The notes beneath the pieces were generated by a model. It saw nothing but the letters and a program-made list of their open reading frames with translations, did not search any database and was not told the DNA's origin. Position numbers and translations under genes: made by a program. A DNA stretch of 64,000 nucleotides from WHTX01 sp038255145. Lineage in GTDB: Bacteria; Actinomycetota; Acidimicrobiia; Acidimicrobiales; CAIXPF01. Below are positions 1-11,916 of this stretch, in pieces (positions within the stretch are counted from its first letter, which is position 1; every line of letters begins with the position of its first letter). The stretch lies in contig JBBSLP010000022.1 in assembly GCA_038255145.1 (NCBI GenBank), positions 11,661 to 75,660 on the forward strand, written 5' to 3'.

Positions 1-1124
1 GCGGACTGTCCACCATGCACCCGGCCGATGTGCTGGCCCAGATCCAGACCGAGGTCCTGCGCCGCGCCGGCGTCGATCCCAACGAGATCGGCCAGGTCGT
101 CGGCGGCTGCGTCAGCCAGGTGGGCGAGCAGTCCTTCAACATCGCCCGCACGGCGTGGTTGTCGGCCGGCCTGCCCATGGGCGTGGCCGCCACCACGGTC
201 GACACCCAGTGCGGCTCCTCCCAGCAGGCCACCAACATGGCCACCACCCTGGTGCAGGCGGGCATCGTCGACGCCGCCATCGGCTGCGGGGTCGAGTCCA
301 TGTCCCGCATCCCCATCGGCTCCAACTCGGACCGCAAGCTGAACCTCGGTCGGGCCGTGCCCAAGTCGTACTTCGCCAACTGGGAGTTCACCTCCCAGTT
401 CGAGGGGGCCGAGCGCATCGCCGACAAGTGGAACCTGACCCGCGACGACACCGACGGCCTCGGCCTCTCCTCGCAGCAGCGGGCGGCCCGGGCCTGGGCC
501 GAGGGTCGCTTCGGTACCCAGATCCTCGAGATCGACGCCCCCGACCTCGACGAGGAGGGCAAGCCCACGGGCACCACCCACCGCGTCAGCCGGGACGAGG
601 GGCTGCGGGAGACCACGCTCGAGAAGCTGGCCACGCTCAAGCCCGTGGCCCGCCCCGACGGCGTGCACACTGCCGGGTCGTCCTCGCAGATCTCCGACGG
701 TTCCGCCGCCGTGCTGCTCATGGAGCGGTCGAAGGCCGAGGCTCTCGGCCTCCGCCCCCGGGCCCGCATCGTCGACACCTGCCTGGTGGGCGTGGACCCC
801 GTGCTCATGCTGACGGGCCCCATCGACGCCACCCACAAGCTGTTCGAGCGCACCGGGCTGACCATGGCCGACATCGACGTCACCGAGATCAACGAGGCCT
901 TCGCCTCGGTGGTGCTGGCGTGGGCCAAGGAGTTCAACCCCGACATGGAGAAGGTGAACCCCAACGGCGGCGCCATCGCCCTGGGTCACCCCCTCGGCGG
1001 CACCGGAGCCATCCTGCTGACCAAGGCCCTGCACGAGCTCGAGCGCACGGACGGCAAGTACGGCCTGGTCACCATGTGCTGCGGTGGCGGGCTCGGCACC
1101 GGCACCATCATCGAGCGCCTGTAA
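1..1124 (+). CDS. Acetyl-CoA C-acetyltransferase (thiolase), 5' end cut by window
   Basis: Thiolase-superfamily enzyme, joining two acyl-CoAs or cleaving 3-ketoacyl-CoA in fatty-acid or polyhydroxyalkanoate metabolism. Counting from the ATG at 15, the acyl-accepting cysteine is C66 in DTQCGSS. The C-terminal GHPLGGTG histidine motif and the CCGGGLGTG cysteine motif are both present. The frame stays open upstream of the ATG (GLST precedes it, as in the middle of family N-termini), and the protein is about 20 residues short at its N-terminus. The true start therefore probably lies before the window. Whether it works in degradation or synthesis cannot be told from sequence. Confidence 0.93.
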   Translation, partial: GLSTMHPADVLAQIQTEVLRRAGVDPNEIGQVVGGCVSQVGEQSFNIARTAWLSAGLPMGVAATTVDTQCGSSQQATNMATTLVQAGIVDAAIGCGVESMSRIPIGSNSDRKLNLGRAVPKSYFANWEFTSQFEGAERIADKWNLTRDDTDGLGLSSQQRAARAWAEGRFGTQILEIDAPDLDEEGKPTGTTHRVSRDEGLRETTLEKLATLKPVARPDGVHTAGSSSQISDGSAAVLLMERSKAEALGLRPRARIVDTCLVGVDPVLMLTGPIDATHKLFERTGLTMADIDVTEINEAFASVVLAWAKEFNPDMEKVNPNGGAIALGHPLGGTGAILLTKALHELERTDGKYGLVTMCCGGGLGTGTIIERL

Positions 1125-1138
1125 CTGACGTAGTAGTC

Positions 1139-1160
1139 GGGAGCGGCTGCGGCCGCTCCC
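1139..1160 (+). terminator. Hairpin after thiolase gene
   Basis: A perfect 9-bp GC stem (GGGAGCGGC / GCCGCTCCC) with a TGCG loop begins 15 nt after the thiolase stop. There is no U-tract, which is common for terminators in high-GC actinobacteria. Confidence 0.6.
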
Positions 1161-1233
1161 CCACCGGCTGAGGCCGGAGCCTGGCGGCGGGGAGGATCGT
1201 CGCTCTCGTGTCATCTCCATCCGAGGACACCCG

Positions 1234-1812
1234 ATGCCGTCCCCCCGCCCCTGGCTCCGCCGTGCCGGCGCCACCGCCGCCCTGACGCTGTGGTCCGCGT
1301 CGGCCCTCATCGGCTGCCGCTCTCCGACCACGCCCACGGCAGCCAGGGTCCCCGTTGCTGCAAGCACGGACGTCCAGACACCGCAGGACAGCGGCGCTCC
1401 CGCCATCGTCGAGCGGGTGGTCGACGGTGACACCGTCATCGTCATCCTCGGTGGCCGCGAAGAGCGCATCCGCCTCATCGGCATCGACACGCCCGAGACC
1501 AAGAAGCCCGACAGCCCCATCGAGTGCTTCGGCCCCGAGGCCTCGGACCGCCTCCACGCGCTGCTGCCCGAAGGCGCCGACGTGCGCCTCCTGCGCGACG
1601 TCGAAGAGCGCGACGACTACGACCGCATGTTGGCCTACCTGTTCCTGCCCACCGGCGACTTCGTCAACCTGCGCATGGTCACCGAAGGCTTCGCCACCGT
1701 CCTGCGCATCGAGCCCAACACCACCTTCGCCCCCGATTTCGCCGCCGCCCAGGCCGCCGCCCGCCGCACCCGCATCGGCATGTGGGGCGCCTGCCCCGAC
1801 CCCGGCTCGTGA
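1234..1812 (+). CDS. Secreted lipoprotein thermonuclease (SNase family)
   Basis: Staphylococcal-nuclease-like (TNase) domain protein of 192 aa, expected to cut nucleic acids outside the membrane with Ca2+. The N-terminus has a short basic stretch, a hydrophobic helix and the lipobox ALIGC with the lipidated cysteine at C28, so it should be anchored to the outer face of the membrane. The SNase fold follows from about residue 60: VDGDT, then RLIGIDTPE, which supplies the family's catalytic Arg, Asp and Glu, and a later conserved Arg in DRMLAYLF. The ending GMWGACP is typical of the family. A GAGG sequence lies about 8 nt before the ATG. It appears to be a single gene. Confidence 0.9.
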   Translation: MPSPRPWLRRAGATAALTLWSASALIGCRSPTTPTAARVPVAASTDVQTPQDSGAPAIVERVVDGDTVIVILGGREERIRLIGIDTPETKKPDSPIECFGPEASDRLHALLPEGADVRLLRDVEERDDYDRMLAYLFLPTGDFVNLRMVTEGFATVLRIEPNTTFAPDFAAAQAAARRTRIGMWGACPDPGS

Positions 1813-1877
1813 TGCCTCGGCAAGCGGGCCATGAACCGGTTGGTCCCCAGCCAACTGCCTGGGCTGCGGCAGACCGG

Positions 1878-1883
1878 TAGCGT
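1878..1883 (+). promoter_or_regulatory. -10 box of leaderless promoter
   Basis: TAGCGT, followed by 8 nt and the GTG start at 1892. Confidence 0.55.
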
Positions 1884-1891
1884 CGCGCCCC

Positions 1892-2710
1892 GTGACGGCA
1901 CTGCTCGAGCAACTCGGCGTTCCTGGCGACGAGTCTCTGCTCATCGTGACCTCCGATGGCCTGGGCGTGAGCCACGCCACCAACGCCGGCGTCTTCGCTT
2001 CGCTGCGCCTGGGGGTGGCCACTGCGGGTTGCGTCATGATGCCCGGCCCGTGGGCCCGGCACGCTGCCGCTCAGAGCCGGCCCGATGACGACATCGGCGT
2101 GCAGCTCACCCTCAACTCCGAGTACGACCAGTACCGCTGGGGCCCGCTCACCGTGGCCCCCACCCTGCTTGACGGCGACGGCGGCCTACCCCGCACCCCG
2201 TCGGACCTGTGGGACCACGCCGACGTCGACGAGGTCAGCCGGGAGTGCCGGGCGCAATTGGCCCGGGCCGGCCAGTGGGGCTTCGAGGTCACCCACCTGG
2301 GCAGCCACCTCGACACGCTGACCCTTCGGCCCGAGTTCCTCGACGTGTACCTCGACCTGGCCGTCGAGTTCACCCTGCCCGTGCGCCTGCCCACCGCCTC
2401 GCTCGAACGCATGGCCGGCTTCCCCCTGCGCAAGCTGGTGGCCGAAGCCGGCGTGCTCGCCGCTGACCACGTCGTGCACCCCCGCACCCGACCCCAGCTC
2501 CTCGACGCCCTGGCCAACCTCGAGCCCGGGGTGACCGAGCTCATCCTCCGGCCCGCCGTGGACAGCCCCGAGCTGCGGGCCTACAACCCCGACTGGCCCG
2601 CCCAGGTCGAGGACCACCTGGCCGCCACCAGCGATGCCCAGGTCAACGAGCTGCTGGCCGGCGTCCATCGCATCGGCTACCAGCGGCTGCGCGACGCCCA
2701 GCGGGGCTGA
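1892..2710 (+). CDS. ChbG/HpnK-type (YdjC) carbohydrate deacetylase
   Basis: Predicted hydrolase of 272 aa in the YdjC/ChbG/HpnK family, which deacetylates N-acetylated sugars using a divalent metal. Near the N-terminus, TSDGLGVS sits where the family has NADDFG, with one metal-binding Asp kept but the double Asp reduced. IGVQLTLNSEYD replaces the usual GxHLTL, and HLGSHLD keeps the later His/Asp pair. Changes at the first and second motifs mean the metal site may differ from characterised enzymes. Starts with GTG 8 nt after a TAGCGT box. No signal peptide is seen, so it should be cytoplasmic. The substrate is unknown. Confidence 0.78.
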   Translation: MTALLEQLGVPGDESLLIVTSDGLGVSHATNAGVFASLRLGVATAGCVMMPGPWARHAAAQSRPDDDIGVQLTLNSEYDQYRWGPLTVAPTLLDGDGGLPRTPSDLWDHADVDEVSRECRAQLARAGQWGFEVTHLGSHLDTLTLRPEFLDVYLDLAVEFTLPVRLPTASLERMAGFPLRKLVAEAGVLAADHVVHPRTRPQLLDALANLEPGVTELILRPAVDSPELRAYNPDWPAQVEDHLAATSDAQVNELLAGVHRIGYQRLRDAQRG

Positions 2711-2753
2711 GGGCCTGTCGGCGCCGGTCGCAGCAGCGGTCAGGAAGACAAGT

Positions 2754-3152
2754 TCAGGCGGGGACGTCGGTCGACGCCGCCAGGCGGGCCACGGCGTCGA
2801 TGTGGTCCGGCAGGGCCCACAGCCGGAAGAGCTCGAAGAGGGGCCTCGAGCTGCCCTTCACCTTGAGCGTTCCCTGCATGAAGCCCACGGCGGGCTCGTA
2901 GCTGCCCCGCAGCTGGCCGACGGCGTCATCCCAGGCCAGGTCGTAGGAAGCATCCGCTGCCACCGCCGACGGACCGGCCGCGTAGCGAGGGCCAGAACCG
3001 TCGACCAGGTCGACGTGGTAGGTCACCCGGTCACCGGGTCCGCCCACCACGGTCACCTCGACGGTGAAGGGCCGGCCCGCATAGCGCGGCGCGTCGGCCA
3101 CGGCCGCGTCGAGCTCGGCGAACCACGGCTCGGTCAGGTAGGTGGCGCTCAC
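2754..3152 (-). CDS. SCP2 sterol-binding-domain protein
   Basis: Small protein (132 aa) with an SCP2-type lipid-binding fold. The GTG start is taken from the 4-nt GTGA overlap with the stop of the PhoU/TrkA-C gene upstream; a longer open frame reaching 3617 runs through that neighbour and is not credible. The C-terminal half carries the usual features: DLAWDDAV, then a hydrophobic FMQGTLKVKG strand in which SCP2 proteins have an amphipathic turn and a conserved KxxG. These domains bind fatty acyl-CoA or other lipids. Overlap with the upstream gene implies co-translation, but no functional link to ion transport is obvious. Confidence 0.8.
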   Translation of the reverse strand: MSATYLTEPWFAELDAAVADAPRYAGRPFTVEVTVVGGPGDRVTYHVDLVDGSGPRYAAGPSAVAADASYDLAWDDAVGQLRGSYEPAVGFMQGTLKVKGSSRPLFELFRLWALPDHIDAVARLAASTDVPA

Positions 3153-4399
3153 CGCAGGCTCCGATCCACGTCCAGGGGCACGAGGCTGAACTCGCCGTTC
3201 TCCTCGTCGGCCTCGAGGTGCCAGCCCAGCCGTTCGGCCAGCAGCGCCCGGCCCTCGTAGGGGCCTTCGGCCAGCAGCTCGTCCTCGGCGTAGAGGGTGA
3301 CCGAACCCCGGGGCCGGTACACGTAGCCCCCACCCCGACGGATGGCGAGCACGTGGAAGCCGGGCTCGAGGTTCAGTTGCAGCTCGGCCAGGGTCGACCC
3401 ATCTGCCTCTGATCCCGCAGCCACGGGCATCTGCACCACGACCTCGTCGGTCTCGCCCAGGGCGATGGCCAGGATGGGGTGCAGGTCGTCGGGCTCCTCG
3501 ACCAGCCACACCATCTGCTGGGCCTGGTCGCCGATGTCCTCGGCCGCCCCGGCCAGGCGCAACAGGCCCCGTAGCGAGCCGGGCTCGACCCCGGTGGCCG
3601 CAGCCCGCAGCACCCACAGCTCGAGGCGGTCCTTCATGTCGTCGAGGCGGTCCTCGAGGTAGCGCACCTCGGCGGCCAGCACCGGATCGCGGTACACCAG
3701 GGCCGAGTAGGCCAGGCCCACGGCGACCTCGGAGAGGTTCTTCATCTCCACCAGCACGTCCACGGCCCGGTCCAGGTCGGACAGCACGCCGGCCTCTTCG
3801 CTGGGCACGGTGGGCGGGTGCCAGTACGGCGCCCCGGCCAACTCACGCACCCGGGTGATGCCCACCGGCGGTCCGTGCAGGAAGAGCACGTCGCTGGGCA
3901 GCAGGAGGATGTCGCCGTCGATGTCGTCGGTGATCCACTCCCGGCCCCGACGGATGGCCGTCACCCGCATGCCGGTGATGGTGGGCAGCTCCATGGCCGC
4001 CAGGGGGCGGTGGGCCATGTGGGAGCCCTCGCGCACCAGCACCCGGTGGGACACCTCTTCGGCGTTGGACAGGTCGGCCACCAGCTCACGGGGGATGCCC
4101 AGGCGGTGGGTGACGATGCGGGAGATGTCCACGGCGTCATCGGCGATGCGCTGGATGGCGCTGATGACCTGGAGCACCGAGCCCATGGCCTCGGCCTCGC
4201 TCTGGCTGCGCCCGGCCAGCACGCACACGGTGCGCATGTCGCGCGCCAGGTCGTGGAGCTCGTCGTTCAGCTCGTCGACCTCTTCGGCCATGTCGGGGTC
4301 GCCGAAGTACAACGCGGCGTACGCCAGGTCGACCATCAGCTCGGAGGTGTCCTTGGCCTCGGTCAACATGGCCCTGAGGCTGCGACGTCTGCTGTCCAT
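3149..4399 (-). CDS. Duplicated PhoU/TrkA-C domain protein
   Basis: Cytoplasmic 416-aa protein with two copies of one unit. Residues ~5-95 are a PhoU-like helical domain, ~115-190 a TrkA-C (RCK_C) ligand-binding domain, ~205-300 a second PhoU-like domain and ~315-395 a second TrkA-C domain. The repeat is visible by eye: MRVTAIRRGREWITD in the first half corresponds to FHVLAIRRGGGYVYR in the second, and DLAYAALYFGDP to GLAYSALVYRDP. TrkA-C domains gate K+ and other ion transporters in response to small ligands, and PhoU domains bind metals or phosphate-signalling partners. Proteins with one such unit often accompany ion channels, but no transporter lies beside this one. It forms an operon with the SCP2 gene. 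Confidence 0.82.
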   Translation of the reverse strand: MDSRRRSLRAMLTEAKDTSELMVDLAYAALYFGDPDMAEEVDELNDELHDLARDMRTVCVLAGRSQSEAEAMGSVLQVISAIQRIADDAVDISRIVTHRLGIPRELVADLSNAEEVSHRVLVREGSHMAHRPLAAMELPTITGMRVTAIRRGREWITDDIDGDILLLPSDVLFLHGPPVGITRVRELAGAPYWHPPTVPSEEAGVLSDLDRAVDVLVEMKNLSEVAVGLAYSALVYRDPVLAAEVRYLEDRLDDMKDRLELWVLRAAATGVEPGSLRGLLRLAGAAEDIGDQAQQMVWLVEEPDDLHPILAIALGETDEVVVQMPVAAGSEADGSTLAELQLNLEPGFHVLAIRRGGGYVYRPRGSVTLYAEDELLAEGPYEGRALLAERLGWHLEADEENGEFSLVPLDVDRSLR

Positions 4400-4543
4400 C
4401 GTTGCCCAGAGGCTACTCCCGGGCCGCCTCGCGCTCCCGACCGTTGACCCCGGCGCTCCTCAGCGGGCCGCGACCCCGGTGAAGTCGCCCAAAGGGAGGC
4501 CGCCGCAGTTCAGTTCCGGGCCCATCACGCCGATCTCCTGGAT

Positions 4544-7500
4544 GTGTCGCATCCCTCGGTGGCCATGGCCATCGCCGCAGCAGTCCACGGGGTCGCCGTC
4601 GCCGTGACGGATCCCGTGTGGACGGCCACCGCCTCGGTGATCGTCGCCGTCCTCGTGGCCACCGCCCTGACCATCGGGCTGCGCCGCCACCGGGTGCTGG
4701 GAGCCGGCCGCTGGGCCGTCACCGGCCTGGGTGCCGTCATCCAGCTCGGCGGACAGGCCCTGCGGGCCCAGGGCATCGACGGGCCCGCCCGCGTGGCCGA
4801 GGTCGGGGGCGCCATCCTCGTGGTGGCGGGCCTGCTCCTCGTGGCCTCGCGCAAGCGGGCCAGCCGCGACGGCCAGGGCGCCATCGACACCATGGTCGTG
4901 GGCGTGGGCGGTGTGGCCTTCCTGTGGCAGCTGGCCTACGGGGCCAGCCAGCACAGCCCCGACGTCGCCCTGACCACCCTGCTCTTCCTGCCCGTGCTGG
5001 GCATGCTCGCCGCGGCCGCGGTGGCCCGCCTCGTCTTCTCCTCGGCCCCTCCCCAGCCCGCCGGCCGCTTCCTCGTGGTCGGGTTCACCGTCGTCACCGC
5101 CGCGGCGGTCATCGAGGCCCTGTGGGCGTCGGGGCTCATCCATCCCCCCGTCGGACTGCCCACGGCCGTGTCCCTGGCCGGCTGGTGCCTGGTGGCCTGG
5201 GGCCTGGCCCACCCCACCCTGGCCAACCTCAGCTCCCCCACCGTGCGCCCCTCGGCCGTCGTGTCCTCCACCCGGCTGTCGGTGCTGGGTGCAGCCCAGC
5301 TGGCCGGACCCGCCGGTGGGGCCGTGAACCACCTGCTGCACGTGCCCGTCGACGTGGTCGGCCTGTCCCTGTGCTCCATGCTCGTGGGCCTGTTGGTGCT
5401 GGTGCGGGTGGTCAGCCTGGTCAGCGACGTCGAGCGGGCCCGGGCCGCCACCCGCCGTCGGGATCGCTGGTACCGCCAACTGGTCAAGCACAGCGCCGAC
5501 GTGCTCGTCGTGGTCGACGGCGACGGACGCCTGCAGTTCGCCAGCCCCGCCATCCACGAGGCCATCGGCCGCACCCCCGCCGAGGTGCTGGGCCACTCGC
5601 TCACCGACTTCGTGCACGACGACGACGTGGTCGAGCTGCGCCGTGCCCTGAGCACCGTGTGCCGGGCCCACACCCCCGGTCCCCGCCTGGTCCAGGTGCG
5701 GCTGCGCAACGGCGACGACCCCTGTCGCTGGGTCGAGCTCAGCCTGACCGACCGCCTCGACGACCCGGCGGTGGCCGGGGTGGTCATCAACGCCCGCGAC
5801 GTGACCGCCACCCGGAGGCGTGAGGCCGAACAGGTGGCCATCACCGCCGTGGGCCGGGCCGCCCTCGAAGGCCGTGACCTGGCCGGGGTGTCCAAGCTCG
5901 CCGTGCGCCAGATCGAGAAGGCCCTGGGCGTGGACGGCTGCGAGCTGTACCGGCTCAACCCCAGCGAGGGCACCCTGCTGCTGGAAGCGGCTGTCGGGCT
6001 GCTGGCCGGCCGGGTGGGGGAACTGGCCCTCGACATCGGTGCCGGATCTGCCCCCGGCTACGCCATGGAGCAGGGCGAGACCGTCCTCAGCAACGACCTG
6101 GCCGACGAGGCCCGCTTCGACGCCGTGCTCCACCGCCGTCTGGGCCTGGGCAGCTCGGCCTGTGTGATCGTTGGAGGCCACGCCCAGGTGTACGGCGTGC
6201 TCATGATCGCCAGCCGGCGCACCTACGCCTTCGGTGACCACGACCTGTCGTTCCTGTCGTGGATGGGCAACGAGCTCGCCCTCACGCTCGAGCGGCGCAG
6301 CGCCGAGGACGAGACCCGCCACCAGGCCCTCCACGACGCCCTGACCGAGCTGCCCAACCGGGTCATGTTCCTCAACCGGTTGTCGCTGGTGTCGGCCCGG
6401 GCCGCAGACCGCGACGACGCCGACACCCGCCTGATGGGGGTGCTGTTCCTCGACCTCGACCACTTCAAGCTGGTCAACGACAGCCTGGGCCACGGCGCCG
6501 GGGACCAGCTGCTCGTCCAGGTGTCACGCCGGCTGCGCGATGCCATGCGCCCCAGCGACCTGGTGGCCCGCTTCGGCGGCGACGAGTTCGTGGTGCTGTG
6601 CGAGGAGCTCGACTCCATCGAGCAGGCCGAGGCCATCGCCGCCCGGGTGCGCGAGAACATGGACCCGCCCTTCAACCTGGCCGGCACCGAGGTCCACGTC
6701 TCGGCTTCCATCGGCATCGCCGTCATGGGGGCGTCCTCCGACGCCGAGGCCCTGGTCAGAGACGCCGACGCCGCCATGTACAAGGCCAAGGAACGGGGCC
6801 GGGCCCGCTACGAGGTCTTCGACTTCACCATGCGGGAGAAGGCCATCGCCCGCCTGCGCACGGCCAGCGCCCTGCACCGGGCCATCGAGCTCGACCAGCT
6901 CGTCGTGCACTACCAGCCCATCGTCCGCCTCTCCACCGGCCAGCCCGTCGGTGTCGAGGCCCTGGTGCGCTGGGAGCACCCCGAGTGGGGCCTGCTGGGA
7001 CCCGAGCAGTTCATCCCCATCGCCGAGTCCTCCGGGCTCATCGACGACGTGGCCGGCTTCGTCCTCGAGGACGCCTGCCGATGGATCGCCCGCTGGCAGG
7101 TCGAGCTGGGCGACCAGCTGGAACTGGTGTCGGTCAACCTGTCGGCCACCCAGCTCAACCAGCCCTGGCTGGGCAAGCGGGTGGGCGAGCTCATCGCCCT
7201 GACCGGGGCCGACCCCCGCCGCCTGACGCGGGAGATCACCGAGAGCGCGGTCATGGCCGACGTGGACCGCTCCATGCGAGCCCTCCGCGACCTGCGCGAC
7301 ACCGGGGTGAAGGTGGCGGTGGACGACTTCGGCACCGGCCACTCGTCGCTGTCCTACCTGCGCAAGCTGCCCCTCGACCTGCTGAAGGTGGACCGCGAGT
7401 TCGTGCGGGGCCTGGCCACCACCCCCGAGGACCGGGCCATCACCCACACCATCATCACCCTGGCCCACAAGCTGGGCCTGGTGGCCGTGGCCGAGGGCGT

Positions 7501-7633
7501 CGAGGTGGGCTCCCAGGTCGGCGAGCTGCTCGCCCTCGACTGCGACCTGGCCCAGGGCTACTACTACGGCAAGGCCGTGCCCGCCGAGGACGTGTGCTGG
7601 GACGCCGTGCCCCGCGAAGCCGCCCGCATCTGA
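4544..7633 (+). CDS. Membrane PAS-GAF-GGDEF-EAL cyclic-di-GMP enzyme
   Basis: A 1029-aa bifunctional c-di-GMP protein. Residues ~10-300 form a membrane region of about eight hydrophobic helices; ~315-430 is a PAS domain, ~440-585 a GAF domain, ~600-765 the diguanylate cyclase and ~785-1020 the phosphodiesterase. The cyclase motif GGDEF (678-682) is intact. RPSD (669-672) lies exactly five residues before it, matching the inhibitory I-site RxxD, so product feedback is expected. The EAL motif (E805-L807), the DDFGTG loop and VAEGVE are also intact, so both activities look possible. The GTG at 4544 is used; an ATG at 4562 is an alternative. It diverges from the PhoU/TrkA-C gene. Confidence 0.92.
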   Translation: MSHPSVAMAIAAAVHGVAVAVTDPVWTATASVIVAVLVATALTIGLRRHRVLGAGRWAVTGLGAVIQLGGQALRAQGIDGPARVAEVGGAILVVAGLLLVASRKRASRDGQGAIDTMVVGVGGVAFLWQLAYGASQHSPDVALTTLLFLPVLGMLAAAAVARLVFSSAPPQPAGRFLVVGFTVVTAAAVIEALWASGLIHPPVGLPTAVSLAGWCLVAWGLAHPTLANLSSPTVRPSAVVSSTRLSVLGAAQLAGPAGGAVNHLLHVPVDVVGLSLCSMLVGLLVLVRVVSLVSDVERARAATRRRDRWYRQLVKHSADVLVVVDGDGRLQFASPAIHEAIGRTPAEVLGHSLTDFVHDDDVVELRRALSTVCRAHTPGPRLVQVRLRNGDDPCRWVELSLTDRLDDPAVAGVVINARDVTATRRREAEQVAITAVGRAALEGRDLAGVSKLAVRQIEKALGVDGCELYRLNPSEGTLLLEAAVGLLAGRVGELALDIGAGSAPGYAMEQGETVLSNDLADEARFDAVLHRRLGLGSSACVIVGGHAQVYGVLMIASRRTYAFGDHDLSFLSWMGNELALTLERRSAEDETRHQALHDALTELPNRVMFLNRLSLVSARAADRDDADTRLMGVLFLDLDHFKLVNDSLGHGAGDQLLVQVSRRLRDAMRPSDLVARFGGDEFVVLCEELDSIEQAEAIAARVRENMDPPFNLAGTEVHVSASIGIAVMGASSDAEALVRDADAAMYKAKERGRARYEVFDFTMREKAIARLRTASALHRAIELDQLVVHYQPIVRLSTGQPVGVEALVRWEHPEWGLLGPEQFIPIAESSGLIDDVAGFVLEDACRWIARWQVELGDQLELVSVNLSATQLNQPWLGKRVGELIALTGADPRRLTREITESAVMADVDRSMRALRDLRDTGVKVAVDDFGTGHSSLSYLRKLPLDLLKVDREFVRGLATTPEDRAITHTIITLAHKLGLVAVAEGVEVGSQVGELLALDCDLAQGYYYGKAVPAEDVCWDAVPREAARI

Positions 7634-7704
7634 GCCGCTCGCATCTGAGCCGAACCGCCCGGACCGATTACGGTCGGCGGCCGGGACCGACCCAGGAGCG
7701 CACC

Positions 7705-8166
7705 ATGGCTGATCCGATCTCTACCCACGAGGAGACCATCTGGGTGGCGGCCCCGCCCGAGGCGGTGTTCGACCTGATCACCGCCATGGAGCGCTACGGC
7801 GAGTGGAGCACCGAGAACAAGGGCGGCCGCTGGGAGTCGGGCTCCGGTGAGGTCGGCGACGTGTTCCTGGGTCTCAACGAGGGCCCCAACGGGCAGTGGG
7901 AGCGGGCGGCGACCATCGTCGAGCGCGAGCCCGGCCGTCGCTTCGCCTTCGTCACCGGGCCCGTCGAACGCCCCAACACGCTGTGGCGCTACGTGCTCGA
8001 GCCCGAGGGCGACGGCACCCGCGTCACCGAGCGCCACGAGATGCAGAGCATCTCTCCCCTCCTCGAGGCCCAGGGTCCCGAGGGCCTGGCCGCCCGCATC
8101 GCCATCACCCCGGGAAGCATGCAGGCCACGCTGAAGGGCATGAAGGCCACCGCCGAGGGGAGCTGA
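7705..8166 (+). CDS. SRPBCC (START-like) family protein
   Basis: Protein of 153 aa in the polyketide-cyclase/START-like superfamily, a helix-grip fold holding a hydrophobic ligand. Typical features are the opening IWVAAPPEAVFDLITAMERYGEWS, shortened here to its key parts VAAPPEAVFDLI and MERYGEW, a central ERAATIVEREPGRRFAF and the ending helix after GSMQATLKGM. AGGAG lies about 7 nt before the ATG at 7705; the longer frame reaching back to 6259 runs through the GGDEF-EAL gene and is spurious. The ligand is unknown. Confidence 0.85.
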   Translation: MADPISTHEETIWVAAPPEAVFDLITAMERYGEWSTENKGGRWESGSGEVGDVFLGLNEGPNGQWERAATIVEREPGRRFAFVTGPVERPNTLWRYVLEPEGDGTRVTERHEMQSISPLLEAQGPEGLAARIAITPGSMQATLKGMKATAEGS

Positions 8167-8172
8167 GCGGGT

Positions 8173-11573
<3,401 letters not shown>

Positions 11574-11579
11574 CGACCC

Positions 11580-11585
11580 AGCCTA
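11580..11585 (-). promoter_or_regulatory. -10 box of dnaE2 promoter
   Basis: TAGGCT on the minus strand, 6 nt before the dnaE2 GTG (11573) and 1 nt after the LexA box. The geometry implies a leaderless transcript. Confidence 0.65.
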
Positions 11586-11586
11586 G

Positions 11587-11600
11587 CGAACTGGTGTTCG
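11587..11600 (-). promoter_or_regulatory. LexA (SOS) box of dnaE2
   Basis: CGAACACCAGTTCG on the minus strand, an exact match to the actinobacterial SOS operator CGAAC-N4-GTTCG. It abuts the -10 box, so bound LexA would block RNA polymerase. It also lies 22 nt upstream of a small divergent ORF. Confidence 0.88.
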
Positions 11601-11622
11601 ATCTCCACCGGCCTCGCAAGTT

Positions 11623-11853
11623 GTGCATCGACGAAAAGATGTCGACGTCGTCGCCCCCGAGGCGTTCGACCTGCGGCCCCACGTCCCCCAGCTCATCGAC
11701 CGACCCATCACCAGGGTCGAGTTCGGCTTCTCCCCCGAGGCCTGGTGGCCCGGGCCGCGGCAGGAGACCGTCGACGACGACGCCCACCTGTTCCTCCGGG
11801 GCTTCCCTCCCCTGCCCCCAGGGACCCGGTTCCCGGTGCGGGCCCGCACCTGA
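11623..11853 (+). CDS. Small hypothetical protein divergent from dnaE2
   Basis: Candidate 76-aa gene starting at GTG 11623. From about the seventh codon onward nearly every codon ends in G or C, as in true genes here, and the composition (PHVPQLIDRPITRVEFGF, then HLFLRGFPPLPPGTRF) looks like a folded soluble protein rather than a shadow frame. No family recognised. It faces away from dnaE2 and the SOS box lies 22 nt upstream, so damage induction is possible, but I see no clear -10 box for it. No ribosome binding site stands out. An overlapping Ser/Pro-rich frame is a shadow. Confidence 0.45.
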   Translation: MHRRKDVDVVAPEAFDLRPHVPQLIDRPITRVEFGFSPEAWWPGPRQETVDDDAHLFLRGFPPLPPGTRFPVRART

Positions 11854-11902
11854 GGGGGCGCCATCGAGGGCTGGTGTCCCCGGCTCCTGGGTGGACGACA
11901 AC

Positions 11903-11908
11903 TAGGGT
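11903..11908 (+). promoter_or_regulatory. -10 box of leaderless promoter
   Basis: TAGGGT, 8 nt before the GTG start of the DUF3152 gene at 11917. Confidence 0.55.
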
Positions 11909-11916
11909 GCGCGGAC

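Noticed and set aside
4460..6493. 677-aa open frame on the minus strand
   Set aside because: It is antisense to the GGDEF-EAL gene; its composition is His/Gln/Gly/Val-rich, as expected from the reverse of GC-ending codons.
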